Of a DNA stretch of 64,000 bases, positions 45,518 to 55,228 are shown one piece after another. The notes beneath the pieces were generated by a model. That model saw only the letters and a list, made by a program, of their open reading frames with translations. It was not told the DNA's origin and searched no databases. The position numbers and the translations under genes are program-made. This stretch comes from Endozoicomonas acroporae (GTDB taxonomy: Bacteria; Pseudomonadota; Gammaproteobacteria; Pseudomonadales; Endozoicomonadaceae). The stretch is from the NCBI RefSeq assembly GCF_002864045.1, contig NZ_PJPV01000024.1, forward strand, positions 31,469 through 95,468, read 5' to 3'. Positions within the stretch are counted from its first letter, which is position 1. The number at the start of each line of letters is the position of its first letter.

Positions 45518-45934
45518 TTAAACACTGTGCCGTCGACTCAATGTCTGGCGGGCAACGTCGTTGCCGGGATTATTAGATAACCTGACGTTATTATCCTGAT
45601 CGTTGGTTTCCAACCACTGATTGATTGAGGCTGCTGTGGGAGTAACAGTGTGATTATCTGCACCCGGGAACAACGCATTCAAACCATTGGTAACATTTCG
45701 CACACCATCGACAACCGCCAATAATGAATGGTGGATTGAATACCCACATAAGTAACCCAGGCCTGCGCCAACCGCACTGGAAGCAGCCAACGTCACCAAT
45801 CCTGGATCCTGGACTTTTTTAATGCAAATAAGAAACCCTGCGAACACCCCATAGCCTGTAAGTGCTTTTACCAGGTTAGGTGTTTCAGCTTGCTGCCCGG
45901 AAGTAGCAGGCGTATAAGAAATGCTTATGTTCAT
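45518..45934 (-). CDS. Hypothetical protein with glycine-rich membrane segment
   Basis: The preferred ATG at 45934 (MNISISYTPATSGQQAETPN) has TGAGGAAAAG upstream and gives 138 residues. One hydrophobic, Gly/Ala-rich stretch (LVTLAASSAVGAGLGYLCGY) lies near residues 46-66, and the C-terminal third is polar and Asn-rich. I do not recognise it. The pattern could be a small membrane-inserting or secreted protein. Confidence 0.5.
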   Translation of the reverse strand: MNISISYTPATSGQQAETPNLVKALTGYGVFAGFLICIKKVQDPGLVTLAASSAVGAGLGYLCGYSIHHSLLAVVDGVRNVTNGLNALFPGADNHTVTPTAASINQWLETNDQDNNVRLSNNPGNDVARQTLSRRHSV

Positions 45935-46006
45935 TATTCTTTTCCTCAGGATCACGAAAGTCTCAGAGTAGCACAAGAGACAGACTGTAATTAATTTGGA
46001 GGCATT

Positions 46007-46558
46007 GTGGAGTTTTCAGTTTACCATCCGGGTGACATTGACGAGATCAGACATCTCTTTACCAGGACATTTACTGACTCGGAAAGTGAGACGGAAGGAG
46101 CAATAGTCGGCAACCTCGCTTATGAGGTAATGAAGACAACAGACGACAATGACCTTTTTGTTTTTGTTGCTCTGGATCATAGCCGACCACATGGCAAACA
46201 GATTGTCGGCTGCATTATCTTTTCCCGGTTAACTTTTGACAGTGGTATTGATGCTTTTCTACTGTCGCCGGTTGCTGTCGGCACTGATTACCAGGGTAAA
46301 GGTACCGGTCAGACATTGATCCACTTTGGCCTGCGCGCATTAAAAGACAATGGCACAGAGTTGGTATTCACCTACGGTGATCCTGGTTACTACTGTCGAA
46401 CAGGTTTTGCGCCTGTCAGTGAAACCGTGATCAAAGCACCTCTGCCGTTGTCCCATCCGGAAGGTTGGTTAGGCCAGTCGCTGGTTAGTAAGGAGATTGA
46501 GCCAATCGCTGGCAAACCACACTGTGTCGAGGCGATGAATAAGCCGGAAGTCTGGTAA
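46007..46558 (+). CDS. GNAT family N-acetyltransferase (YhbS-like)
   Basis: The 183-residue product has the acetyl-CoA loop in LLSPVAVGTDYQGKGTGQTL and the later FTYGDPGYYCRTGFAPVSE block typical of YhbS-like enzymes. It transfers acetyl groups from acetyl-CoA, but the substrate is unknown. The GTG start has TTGGAGG just upstream. Confidence 0.83.
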   Translation: MEFSVYHPGDIDEIRHLFTRTFTDSESETEGAIVGNLAYEVMKTTDDNDLFVFVALDHSRPHGKQIVGCIIFSRLTFDSGIDAFLLSPVAVGTDYQGKGTGQTLIHFGLRALKDNGTELVFTYGDPGYYCRTGFAPVSETVIKAPLPLSHPEGWLGQSLVSKEIEPIAGKPHCVEAMNKPEVW

Positions 46559-47082
46559 TCACGCGACAGGGAAGTCAATGTCTGCCGCTGACAGGAATGA
46601 TGTCATCCGATAGTACAAAATAGCCATGGTAGCAGGCACAGCATTAGCATCAGCATCAGCATCAGCATCAGCATCACGGATGATTTTCTCCACGGCATAA
46701 GCCGTTTCAACATTCTCAGGCCAGGGCTTGCGAAACCTCAGCGCTGATATCCAGGCATGGTGACAACATGCCTGGCCTCCAAAACTTTAACAAAAGTGCT
46801 TTGGCAACATTAGCAGCGAATAATGGCTGAAATACTTTTCCGGGGGACATCAAAAGCCCCCCTACTCGCCTGAAACTAGCTGGTTATGCCTTCAATTGCA
46901 CAAATCCGGCCCTGATCACGGCTTCAGGAAATCCGATAATTTTCAACTAAAATAAGGATTTACCATAAAGAAATAGCATTTTTTCATCTTTGTCGGGAAC
47001 TTGTTACTGATAAAGCGTTCCAAATAAGTAAGGGGGCAAAAGTCAGCGGAGCCGTTTCACTTTCATATTGAAAGGAGAATGT
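46559..47082. other. Intergenic region with CATCAG microsatellite
   Basis: A hexanucleotide run (CATCAG, about five copies, 46647-46677) is the only repeat I see. The rest holds no convincing gene. The 3' end contains the leader of the transporter gene with AAAGGAGA at 47071-47078. Confidence 0.5.
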
Positions 47083-48399
47083 ATGATGCAGAAAAATTTA
47101 GCCCCTCAAATACTGATTGCCCTGATACTGGGAATGGCCACTGGCATCATTATCCAGCTGGCTGCCTCTCCCGAAGGTATTATCCAGGAATACCTGGTCA
47201 GCGGCCTCTTTCATGCCGTTGGTGTGATGTTCGTGGCAATGATAAAAATGCTGGTTGTCCCCCTTATTTTTGTCTCCATTGCCCACGCTGTATGCAGCAT
47301 TAACGACATCACCCAGGTCGGCAGACTGGGGGTTAAAACCTTTGGCATCTATCTGGGCAATACATTTTTTGCCATCCTGTCAGCCATTGTTATCACATTG
47401 ATGGTGGCACCGGGTACCGGAGCCAATCTTGGCCACGTTGACCAACTGGTTCGCTCTGGCCAGTCTGAACTCCCTTCACTGCTGAATATGATTATTAACG
47501 TGGTACCAGTAAACCCCTTTCAGGCGTTGGTAGAAGGCAATATTCTGCAAATCCTGTTTATGGCAATCATTACCGGGGTTGCCATAAAGAAGCTGGAAAA
47601 CCACGAAACCCACAGTGTCAGCAATGCTATTTCCCTGGCCAACAGCGTGATGATGAAACTGATTGGCATGGTGATGAGCATGGCTCCCATCGGGGTTTTC
47701 TTTCTGACCGCCAAACTGGCTGCCACATTAAACGGCAGCAGCATTTTAAGTGTGCTGTCCTATGTGCTGACCTGCCTGCTCATTATGTGCCTCTGGCTGT
47801 TTGTTATTTATCCGGTGCTGATTGGGCTGGTGATTAAACGTTCCCCGCTGGTGTTTATCCGTCACACCCGTGAACAGGTCATTTTTGCCCTCTCTACCGC
47901 CAGCTCTAACGCCTCCATCCCCATTACTTATCAGACACTGATCGAAAAGTTCCAGGTCCCGGCACATATCGCCGGCTTCACGGTTCCCCTGGGAGCCACC
48001 ATTAATATGTCCGGTTCTGCTATCTATATGAGCGTTGCCGCCCTGTTTGTGGCCAATGCCTGGCATATTGACCTGAGCCTTCTGGAAATGGGCACCATGG
48101 GCTTCACCACCTTCCTTCTGGCCGTTGCTACTGGCGGTATACCCGGCGGTGCAGCAGTCTCCACCGGAGTACTGTTACACACCATGGGGCTACCCGTTGA
48201 AGCCATGGCGATTATTCTGGCAACTGACCGGATTACCGATGCTGGCTGTACGGTCACCAATGTTGTTGGCAACACGGTTGCCGGCATTCTCTGCTCAGTG
48301 GGCGAAGCCCACCCTGAAGCCGACGAAGATAGCTCAACAGTAAGTGAGAGAGCTGCCATCGATGCTGATGCATTACCGGGCAAACCTGATGTTTGTTAG
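47083..48399 (+). CDS. Dicarboxylate/amino acid:cation symporter (DAACS family)
   Basis: The start at 47083 (MMQKNLAPQILIALILGMAT) is preferred because AAAGGAGA lies five bases upstream. The product has about 438 residues and 8 or more membrane segments. The signatures of the GltP/DctA/SstT superfamily are visible: STASSNASIPITYQTL (serine-rich reentrant loop), FTVPLGATINMSGSAIYMSV and ATGGIPGGAAVSTGVL. It couples sodium or proton entry to uptake of C4-dicarboxylates or acidic/neutral amino acids. The exact substrate is not decided. Confidence 0.9.
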   Translation: MMQKNLAPQILIALILGMATGIIIQLAASPEGIIQEYLVSGLFHAVGVMFVAMIKMLVVPLIFVSIAHAVCSINDITQVGRLGVKTFGIYLGNTFFAILSAIVITLMVAPGTGANLGHVDQLVRSGQSELPSLLNMIINVVPVNPFQALVEGNILQILFMAIITGVAIKKLENHETHSVSNAISLANSVMMKLIGMVMSMAPIGVFFLTAKLAATLNGSSILSVLSYVLTCLLIMCLWLFVIYPVLIGLVIKRSPLVFIRHTREQVIFALSTASSNASIPITYQTLIEKFQVPAHIAGFTVPLGATINMSGSAIYMSVAALFVANAWHIDLSLLEMGTMGFTTFLLAVATGGIPGGAAVSTGVLLHTMGLPVEAMAIILATDRITDAGCTVTNVVGNTVAGILCSVGEAHPEADEDSSTVSERAAIDADALPGKPDVC

Positions 48400-48520
48400 A
48401 ACACATTTTTTCCACGGAATATGATGAATACTGGTCTTATGGTTAATAATGAACGTCCATTAAAGACAAGGACGATAAACTGGTATAATCTGCCGGATAT
48501 TTAATAATTGGGTATGGACC

Positions 48521-49165
48521 ATGCATAGATTTCACGGCCTGTACGGTATTACCGATAGTCAACTGCAACCCGATGACAGAATACTGCTCGAAACGGTAGA
48601 GCAGGCTCTGATGGGCGGTATGAAAATCCTGCAATACCGCGATAAAAGCCTCGACTCCGGTAAAAGACTGCGACAGGCCGGGGCATTGAAGGTTCTCTGC
48701 CATCAATACCAGGCCATGCTGATCATCAACGATGACATTGAGCTGGCCCTTGATGTGGAAGCCGACGGCGTTCACCTTGGCCAGCAGGATGACAGTATTG
48801 CCGATGCCAGAGCCCGTCTGGGTGATTATGCCATTATCGGCATCAGCTGTGAGGGATCTCTGGAAAAGGCAAAAGCGGCTGTTGAACAGGGTGCCAACTA
48901 TATTGCCTTTGGCAAGTTTTTCCCCTCCCGAACCAAACCCGATGCTAAAAATGCCGAGCTTGCCATCCTGACCCGGGCACGGGAAATGTTTGACCTGCCC
49001 ATCGTCGCCATTGGCGGCATTACCACGGACAATGCTTCTGAGGTGATTGCTGCCGGTGCTGATATGGTTGCCGTCGTTAATAACCTGTTTGCGGCACAGA
49101 ATATCCGGGATCGGGCCCGGAATTTTATAGCTCTGTTTAACGATACACAGCGTAAAGCTGTTTAA
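48521..49165 (+). CDS. thiE: Thiamine phosphate synthase
   Basis: The 214-residue TIM-barrel protein has LQYRDKSLDSG, NDDIELALDVEADGVHLGQQ, the phosphate loop VAIGGITTDNASEVI and VAVVNNLF. It joins HMP-pyrophosphate and the thiazole phosphate to make thiamine monophosphate. It lies 80 bases before hemL, a neighbour it often has in gammaproteobacteria. Confidence 0.95.
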   Translation: MHRFHGLYGITDSQLQPDDRILLETVEQALMGGMKILQYRDKSLDSGKRLRQAGALKVLCHQYQAMLIINDDIELALDVEADGVHLGQQDDSIADARARLGDYAIIGISCEGSLEKAKAAVEQGANYIAFGKFFPSRTKPDAKNAELAILTRAREMFDLPIVAIGGITTDNASEVIAAGADMVAVVNNLFAAQNIRDRARNFIALFNDTQRKAV

Positions 49166-49245
49166 CCTTCCACAGTTGCACAATAAAGAATAGCGGCCAA
49201 AACCTCGGGGTTAAGCCGCACAGCCTATGTTAAGGAATTGCCACC

Positions 49246-50541
49246 ATGTCTCGTTCTGAACAACTTTTTGACGATGCCCAGACGGTCATCCCCGGGGGAG
49301 TGAACTCACCGGTCAGAGCATTTAAAGGAGTTGGCGGCAAGCCCATCTTTTTTAAAAAAGCCCGTGGCGCGCATCTTTATGATGTGGATGGCAGGGAATA
49401 CATTGACTACATCGGCTCCTGGGGCCCCATGATCCTCGGCCACAACCACCCGGATGTGATCGCTGCCGTGCGTGATCAGGCCCTGGCTGGCATGAGCTTT
49501 GGAGCACCCACGGAGCTGGAAACCCGGCTCGCCAAGATGGTACGGACGATGGTGCCTTCCATGGAGCTGCTGCGCATGGTCAACTCCGGTACTGAAGCGA
49601 CCATGAGTGCCATTCGTCTGGCCCGGGGCTTTACCGGTCGCGACCGAATCGTCAAGTTTGAAGGCTGCTACCACGGCCACTCCGACTCACTGCTGGTAAA
49701 AGCCGGTTCCGGTGCCCTGACCCTGGGTGTGCCCAATTCACCGGGAGTACCCGCTGCGCTGGCGGAAAAAACCATTACCCTGACCTATAACAACCTGGCT
49801 GAGGTGGAAGAAACCTTCCAGCAGGTAGGCGATGACATTGCCTGTATCATCATTGAACCGGTGGCTGGCAACATGAACTGTATTCCACCCGTTCCCGGTT
49901 TTCTGGAAGGCTTGCGAAAGCTGTGTGATGAATACGGCACTGTCCTTATATTTGATGAAGTCATGACCGGTTTCCGGGTTGCACTGGGTGGTGCCCAGGC
50001 CTATTACGGCGTAACGCCGGATCTGACGACACTGGGTAAAATTATTGGCGGTGGCCTGCCCGTGGGTGCTTTTGGTGGTCGCCGGGAGATTATGGAGCAC
50101 CTGGCACCACTGGGTCCTGTCTACCAGGCCGGAACACTCTCTGGCAACCCGCTGGCCATGGCTGCCGGTCTGGCCACACTGGAAAACCTGTCTACCCATG
50201 GCTTTCATGAATCCCTGACGGAGAAAACTGCGGTACTTCTGCAAGGTCTCAAAGAAAAAGCAGAAGCCGCCGGTATTCCTTTTACCACATCCCAGGTAGG
50301 CGGCATGTTTGGTCTATTTTTTACCGACCAGCATCATGCCGACAATACCATAGACAGCTTCACCAAAGTGATGGCCTGTGACACCGGGCGCTATGCCAAA
50401 TTCTTCCATGGCATGCTGGATAATGGCGTATACTTGGCACCCTCTGCATTTGAGGCAGGATTTATCTCCATAGCCCATGGTCAGGCAGAGCTGGACGCTA
50501 CATGGAGTGCGGCAGAGAAAGCATTCGCCCGCTTATCCTGA
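49246..50541 (+). CDS. hemL: Glutamate-1-semialdehyde 2,1-aminomutase
   Basis: The 431-residue PLP enzyme (E. coli 426) has [15 protein letters not shown], the substrate block [29 protein letters not shown] and [17 protein letters not shown] with the cofactor lysine. It makes 5-aminolevulinate for heme. The start has AAGGAATTG upstream. Confidence 0.97.
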   Translation: MSRSEQLFDDAQTVIPGGVNSPVRAFKGVGGKPIFFKKARGAHLYDVDGREYIDYIGSWGPMILGHNHPDVIAAVRDQALAGMSFGAPTELETRLAKMVRTMVPSMELLRMVNSGTEATMSAIRLARGFTGRDRIVKFEGCYHGHSDSLLVKAGSGALTLGVPNSPGVPAALAEKTITLTYNNLAEVEETFQQVGDDIACIIIEPVAGNMNCIPPVPGFLEGLRKLCDEYGTVLIFDEVMTGFRVALGGAQAYYGVTPDLTTLGKIIGGGLPVGAFGGRREIMEHLAPLGPVYQAGTLSGNPLAMAAGLATLENLSTHGFHESLTEKTAVLLQGLKEKAEAAGIPFTTSQVGGMFGLFFTDQHHADNTIDSFTKVMACDTGRYAKFFHGMLDNGVYLAPSAFEAGFISIAHGQAELDATWSAAEKAFARLS

Positions 50542-50576
50542 GTCCCTTCAGGATAATCTGATCTCCGGAGTATTGT

Positions 50577-50966
50577 ATGAAATGGGTTACTGTGTTCTTA
50601 ATGAGCATCTGTTCAACGCTGGTTTATGCTGACAGTTCGCTTGAGACATCCACCGAGTGGCTGAAACTTCTTGATGCCAGGGCATATCGGGATGGCTGGA
50701 ATGCAGCAGCCCCCTTGCTGCAATCACAGGTTACTGAGTATGAGTGGGCAACCTCTGTTCAAGCAGTCCGGAACCCGTTAGGAACACTGACTGCCCGCCA
50801 TTTGATCAAATCAACTGATCACCATGAGCTGGCAGCGGCACCGGACGGCCAGTACCGGATACTGACCTTTAACTCCAGCTTTGAAAATAAAGCCACCGCT
50901 ACAGAAACGGTCGTATTATCAAAGGTAAACGGGCAATGGCTTCCCGCTGGGTATTTTGTTAAATGA
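50577..50966 (+). CDS. DUF4019 secreted protein
   Basis: The 129-residue product has a signal peptide (MKWVTVFLMSICSTLVYADS). Its body ends in a DUF4019-like block (YRILTFNSSFENKATATETV, then NGQWLPAGYFVK). The function is unknown. CCGGAG nine bases upstream supports the start. It follows hemL closely and may be cotranscribed. Confidence 0.75.
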   Translation: MKWVTVFLMSICSTLVYADSSLETSTEWLKLLDARAYRDGWNAAAPLLQSQVTEYEWATSVQAVRNPLGTLTARHLIKSTDHHELAAAPDGQYRILTFNSSFENKATATETVVLSKVNGQWLPAGYFVK

Positions 50967-50989
50967 CTGGTTAAGCAATTTTGCAAACA

Positions 50990-51634
50990 ATGAGTTCTCT
51001 GGCTATTTCCGATGCCGTGCTGGCCTTTGCCTGCCTTTTTGCTGTTTTCCTTATGGCGCAGCAAAAGAGTTTCGCTAACGTTCATCGCTTTTCTGCCACT
51101 GCTGCCCTGTTGGGATTCCTGCTAATGGCACTGGCATCCATTACTGGCAGCCTGCGTTATGGTATCTCCAGTGCCTGGTCAGGCCCCCACGAGATGCTGG
51201 TGAATGCTGCCATGTTTCTTGCGCCGCCTCTGACCGGCATTGCCACCTGTCTTGGCGTTAGCGTCAGCAGCTGGAGTCGGGCCGCCTGGGGCAGGCTGAT
51301 ATTGGGGGTGTGCGTGGTTTACGAAGTCTGTCGATGGTACGGTTTAGACATTATTTACCGTGACCTGCAAATGGCTGTGCTGCTGATTTTCGCGTCATTT
51401 CTGCTATTGCGTTCATCGGTGGAGTCCGGTCCGAAGTGGCTGATCATCGCTTCTGTTACCAGCTATTTTACCGGCGCGCTGATCATCGGTACTGAAGGCA
51501 CACTGGCTGGCTATCTGAGGCTGGATTTATTCCGATACCTGATTGGACTGGGCAACCTGCTGTTGAGCAGTGGACTGTATCTGGTCTTTAAAAACCGGTA
51601 TCAAAACGACAACGACAAGCAGTTATCGGCCTGA
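50990..51634 (+). CDS. Polytopic inner-membrane protein, unknown function
   Basis: The start ATG at 50990 (MSSLAISDAVLAFACLFAVF) gives 214 residues with about six or seven hydrophobic helices. These include SATAALLGFLLMALASITGS, ILGVCVVYEVCRWYG and LQMAVLLIFASFLLL. Its polarity and spacing suggest an integral membrane protein of the seven-helix kind, but I cannot name a family. It is 23 bases after the DUF4019 gene, so the two may be one unit. Confidence 0.65.
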   Translation: MSSLAISDAVLAFACLFAVFLMAQQKSFANVHRFSATAALLGFLLMALASITGSLRYGISSAWSGPHEMLVNAAMFLAPPLTGIATCLGVSVSSWSRAAWGRLILGVCVVYEVCRWYGLDIIYRDLQMAVLLIFASFLLLRSSVESGPKWLIIASVTSYFTGALIIGTEGTLAGYLRLDLFRYLIGLGNLLLSSGLYLVFKNRYQNDNDKQLSA

Positions 51635-51653
51635 GCCTTATCAAGCCGGGAAC

Positions 51654-51820
51654 CTAGGAGCCTGTCCGAGAATAGACTGCCCTACTGCGGTGGCAGCAAA
51701 TTGGTCTAAAAATTCCGTTTTGTTCGGCAAATAGCCCCGCCATTCACCTCAAAAACGAAATTTTTATCCTCAATTTTCTGCCATCCTCGCTACGGGCGCT
51801 ATTCTCGGACAGGCTCCTAG
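51654..51820. mobile_element. 167-bp MITE of the GCCTGTCCGAGAATAG family
   Basis: The ends are perfect 22-base inverted repeats (51654-51675 and 51799-51820), starting CTAGGAGCCTGTCCGAGAAT. The core contains GAGGATAAAAATTTC in reverse. A related copy starts at 63803, and relics lie at 23941 and 55152. It shares the terminal CTAG with the next element. Confidence 0.85.
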
Positions 51821-52005
51821 TACATGGTTTCAATGAGTTTGAAGGGTTGTCGTGCCTCCGCACTCCGTTCGTCCTGAGTGCTGAGCTTGTCGAAGCATCG
51901 AAGGGCGGAAACTCCGGGCTCTGATAGATCGTGCCAAGCACCCTTCGACTCCGCTCAGGGTGAACGGAGATTGTACACGTCAAACTCTTTGAAACCATGT
52001 ACTAG
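51817..52005. mobile_element. 189-bp CTAGTACATGG-family MITE
   Basis: Inverted ends of about 26 bases (CTAGTACATGGTTTCAATGA on the left) enclose REP-like stems with CTTCGACTCCGCTCAGGG. It is the reverse-orientation relative of 26903-27095. Its first four bases, CTAG, are also the last four of the preceding element. It ends seven bases before the stop of the 806-residue gene. Confidence 0.85.
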
Positions 52006-52011
52006 GCAATA

Positions 52012-54432
52012 TCACACCCCCAGGTAATACAGAGGATCAGCAATGCGTTTTAACGCAAAAAACTCATGCCCCTTGTCATCATAAACTTTTCTTAGCTTGT
52101 GGCTGCTGACCAGGCCACTCAACTCAGAAAAAACATGGCCAAAACCGGAGCATCCGGATCGCAGGCGCTTGCAGGCCTCAGCGTCCTTTTTTTGCTCCGG
52201 GTTCTGATGGTGCCGCTGAATCAACATCTCCTGCAACCGGCCACTGAGGATACGCTTCTCTATGGGCTGTGCCAGGTAACAGGCCATGGCCCGGGAGACC
52301 CAATCCAGGGCAAAGTGCAGCATTTGCCATTTTGCCTCCTTCTCATCATTCAGTTGGTCACCGACCAGGATGACCGCGTTCATCTGCTCGGGAAAAATGC
52401 ACTGCCGCAAATAGAACCAGGCCGCATCTTCGCAAACACGCCCATAGACCCGGTCCTGCATCAGCCACTGTTCAATACACAACTTCTCACTGGCAAGATC
52501 ACTTTTGTTTCGATGGGCATTAATCTCCCGAACAAACCTCTGAACCATCAAATCACTATCGCTGAAGCGCCCCTCCCTTGGCATAAACAGCTGCCGTGGG
52601 GCCGTTGTCCCGACCAATTTCTCAGGCGCTGGCCTGAAAGGTGTAACCGGTGAAAGTTGGTCTATCTGTACCGCTTCCGGGGGCTTATCCGGATGTTTGC
52701 GGTCGTCAGAATCTGATTGTTCAGGCAAATCTGACACCGACGGCAAATGCCTCTGCTCAACCGGCCGGGAGACTTCAGGTGTTTGCTCCGTATCCGGGCT
52801 GCGCTGCTTCGGGGCAACCACGTCCCCTCTGAACTCCGTCCTGCTGCGCTGACGTGTTGTTCTTTTTTTCCTGCTTTTCGTGCTGCCAGCTTCAACGACA
52901 ACCGGCGTTTTAACAGCATCTGACGCTGCAGTGCTGGTGATGGCAGGAATATTTAACTCACAGATTTCAATCAATGAATCCAGCCTTCGCCTGAGGGACT
53001 CTGGCAAACCGGGTAAGCTGCGCAGCTTTTGATACAGTTCCCGGGACTTTTCAAACCGGCCAAAACCCAGGTTAATATCACCCGCATCTTTGAGCAGCAG
53101 CGGGGACAAGCCACTGTCTGCCGCATTAGCCAGATGTATAAGGGCGATCAGCGGATGTTTTTCAAACCCTGTGGAACAAAGGTACATTAGCCCTTTGGTC
53201 AACTTCATGAGCCCAATGACAAAGCGTGACTCCTGCGTCTCAAGATGTTGCTCGAAGTACTTATACAGTCTTCTTTTCGTATCCCCCTTGCCAGCATCCT
53301 TGAATACCCCGCCAAGCAGATTATTTATTGTGCCTTTCGATACCCGCAACTTCGCCCCCGTTTCCTCAAACACTTGCCTGAGATCATTATGGTTATAGCG
53401 GTTGCGCCTGGAGCGAAGTTCGAGCCTGCCACCTTCCTGTCGGGAACGAATAATGTCACTCCAGTCCAAAGTAATGATCTGTCTCAACCCTTCCGGATAG
53501 TCAGCAAATGCTTTGAACTCAGGCTTGGTGTTGGCACCCATTAGCAGCCCGCCCAAATCCATCATAAAAAGGTCCCGTGGCGTCATTTTTTCAAGGCAGC
53601 TATTGAAGTTTTTGTTAGTCAGCTTGAGGAGGGTAGTGAATGCATCCATCAGCTCCCGGGCAAAAGTCCGTTGCAACATAATCATTTCAGCGCTCCGACT
53701 CATGAACGGGACCAGCAGACGCGGAATAAGAAAGGGTGAAACCAGCAGGAGCTTATCCGTATTACAACTCAGCTTCACCAGCAGCCAGGCGGCGGGAAAA
53801 AATTCAGTCTCCCGGACCAACTGAGAAAGCTCCTGCACCTGCTCATAATCCATAGAAGAGGGTGACTGTCCGGAAATCAGCAAATATAGCTCAACAGCCC
53901 TGAGATAAAGGTCGAGAAAATCCTTATCAATATTCTTAAGCTTGGCCAGGATGGGTTCAGTGGCCTCAGGCTCCCCGGCATATTGCAAAGCCAGAAATCC
54001 TGACAACAGAAAATTGCATTTCTTACCATTACTGACGAAGGGAGACAATTGCTCTTCTTCATCACAAATGCATGCAGCTAAAATGCGCATTATCGCCCGG
54101 CTATCGAAGGGGTGCGATGTACCAAAGGCGGACATTACCGCGACCACTTTTTCCCGGCTTGATAAATGGTTGTTCTTTTCGCTGTTAACAGGGTTACCCA
54201 TTAACAGCCCGGGGCCATGATCAGATACAACGGTTGCAGAGGTGCAGGGAGCGGCATCGGGGAACGTAGCATCAGGGAGCCCTGAACATGCCGGTGATGA
54301 GACATTAACCACTGCCAGCTCTCGTCCCCACACGATGGCTGAGGCTGAACCAAAAGCAGACATCGCATCACTGCCCCCTGGGACAGCACTGCCAACTTCC
54401 AGTGACTTAAGAGAATCTGACAGTGAATCCAT
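52012..54432 (-). CDS. Large orphan protein, 806 residues
   Basis: I do not recognise this protein. The N-terminal 100 residues are low-complexity and Ser/Ala/Gly-rich. The middle (about 110-490) is a long helical region with repeated Leu-rich stretches (LLVSPFLIPRLLVPFMSRSA). A very basic patch KSRKKRTTRQRSR lies at about residues 519-531, followed by a charged linker and a second helical domain to the end (RIADPLYYLGV). The basic patch resembles a nuclear localisation signal. No signal peptide is seen. It is flanked by MITEs and a conserved gene, so it is an accessory insertion and a candidate effector, by context only. Confidence 0.6.
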   Translation of the reverse strand: MDSLSDSLKSLEVGSAVPGGSDAMSAFGSASAIVWGRELAVVNVSSPACSGLPDATFPDAAPCTSATVVSDHGPGLLMGNPVNSEKNNHLSSREKVVAVMSAFGTSHPFDSRAIMRILAACICDEEEQLSPFVSNGKKCNFLLSGFLALQYAGEPEATEPILAKLKNIDKDFLDLYLRAVELYLLISGQSPSSMDYEQVQELSQLVRETEFFPAAWLLVKLSCNTDKLLLVSPFLIPRLLVPFMSRSAEMIMLQRTFARELMDAFTTLLKLTNKNFNSCLEKMTPRDLFMMDLGGLLMGANTKPEFKAFADYPEGLRQIITLDWSDIIRSRQEGGRLELRSRRNRYNHNDLRQVFEETGAKLRVSKGTINNLLGGVFKDAGKGDTKRRLYKYFEQHLETQESRFVIGLMKLTKGLMYLCSTGFEKHPLIALIHLANAADSGLSPLLLKDAGDINLGFGRFEKSRELYQKLRSLPGLPESLRRRLDSLIEICELNIPAITSTAASDAVKTPVVVEAGSTKSRKKRTTRQRSRTEFRGDVVAPKQRSPDTEQTPEVSRPVEQRHLPSVSDLPEQSDSDDRKHPDKPPEAVQIDQLSPVTPFRPAPEKLVGTTAPRQLFMPREGRFSDSDLMVQRFVREINAHRNKSDLASEKLCIEQWLMQDRVYGRVCEDAAWFYLRQCIFPEQMNAVILVGDQLNDEKEAKWQMLHFALDWVSRAMACYLAQPIEKRILSGRLQEMLIQRHHQNPEQKKDAEACKRLRSGCSGFGHVFSELSGLVSSHKLRKVYDDKGHEFFALKRIADPLYYLGV

Positions 54433-54519
54433 AATATCCCCCCACTACCAGCACAGGCCAAAGGATGACGGTGCTGATGCCATGGATACGAGCTGTGACT
54501 GCCTAACCAGCGGTTAAGT

Positions 54520-54846
54520 TCAGTCCCTGCTGGGAATATGGGGCATCACGGGGAAGGGTCGGACATTATCACCCTGTGCTTCGGATACCTTGCCAGTTCC
54601 CTCTTTTTCCACCTCATCAATACGAATAATGGTATTCAGTGGAATGTAACTGCGCTTTACACCGTCAAACGCTGCCTTCAGTTTCTCTTCGCCCGGGTCA
54701 ACCAGTAGCTGACTGCGCTCACCGAAGACAAACTCCTCAACCTCAATGAAACCCCAGAGTTCACTCTGGAAGATCTGTCGGGCGTAGATTTCAAACACTT
54801 CGCCCTGATTTTGAAAAATCACACGGAAAATGGGGGTTTTCGCCAT
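54520..54846 (-). CDS. DUF1820 family protein
   Basis: The 108-residue product has the compact family sequence: FRVIFQNQGEVFEIYARQIF, LWGFIEVEEFVFGERSQLLV, DPGEEKLKAAFDGVKRSYIP and IIRIDEVEKEGTG. DUF1820 proteins are widespread in gammaproteobacteria, often near miaB or lnt; their function is unknown. It is divergent from miaB here. Confidence 0.9.
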   Translation of the reverse strand: MAKTPIFRVIFQNQGEVFEIYARQIFQSELWGFIEVEEFVFGERSQLLVDPGEEKLKAAFDGVKRSYIPLNTIIRIDEVEKEGTGKVSEAQGDNVRPFPVMPHIPSRD

Positions 54847-55228
54847 TAGGTTCTAGTACCACGTTAATTCTGCCCAGGCGTTTTACGGCTTGAGCTGACC
54901 ATAGGATGTCAGGGCGCAGATCATAACACAAAGCCTGACCGCAATGGTTTGCCTAAATACACTGGAATGTACAAATCTGACCGGATCGATTATTCGTCAT
55001 CCCACGCCCGGACTCTGCAATGACCACAATACAATCTATGTAATCACGGTTTAACCGGGCTCATCCTTGACTATCCTCCATGGTGCAGGGTAGCTATAAT
55101 GCCCGGTTTATGAACAACAGGCTTAGCCTCGCTGCAGGTTTGAGCCCTCCAGGAGGCTGTCCGGGAATAGCGCCCGCAGAGTGGACTATTCCCACACAGC
55201 CTCCCGGCACAAGCCAGTAAAGTGTGAA
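54847..55228. other. Divergent DUF1820/miaB region with a MITE relic
   Basis: Most of this stretch has no recognisable element. At 55152-55204, GGAGGCTGTCCGGGAATAG faces CTATTCCCACACAGCCTCC, a 19-base inverted pair with two mismatches and a 15-base loop. It is an internally deleted relative of the 51654 family. Its right arm runs into the region sometimes read as the miaB start. Confidence 0.6.

Noticed and set aside
46643..46677. CATCAG microsatellite as a coding or phase-variable repeat
   Set aside because: No open frame or promoter can be tied to it; recorded only as part of the intergenic region.
55181..55228. GTG start for miaB
   Set aside because: It falls in a repeat relic; the residues before [13 protein letters not shown] are not MiaB-like.
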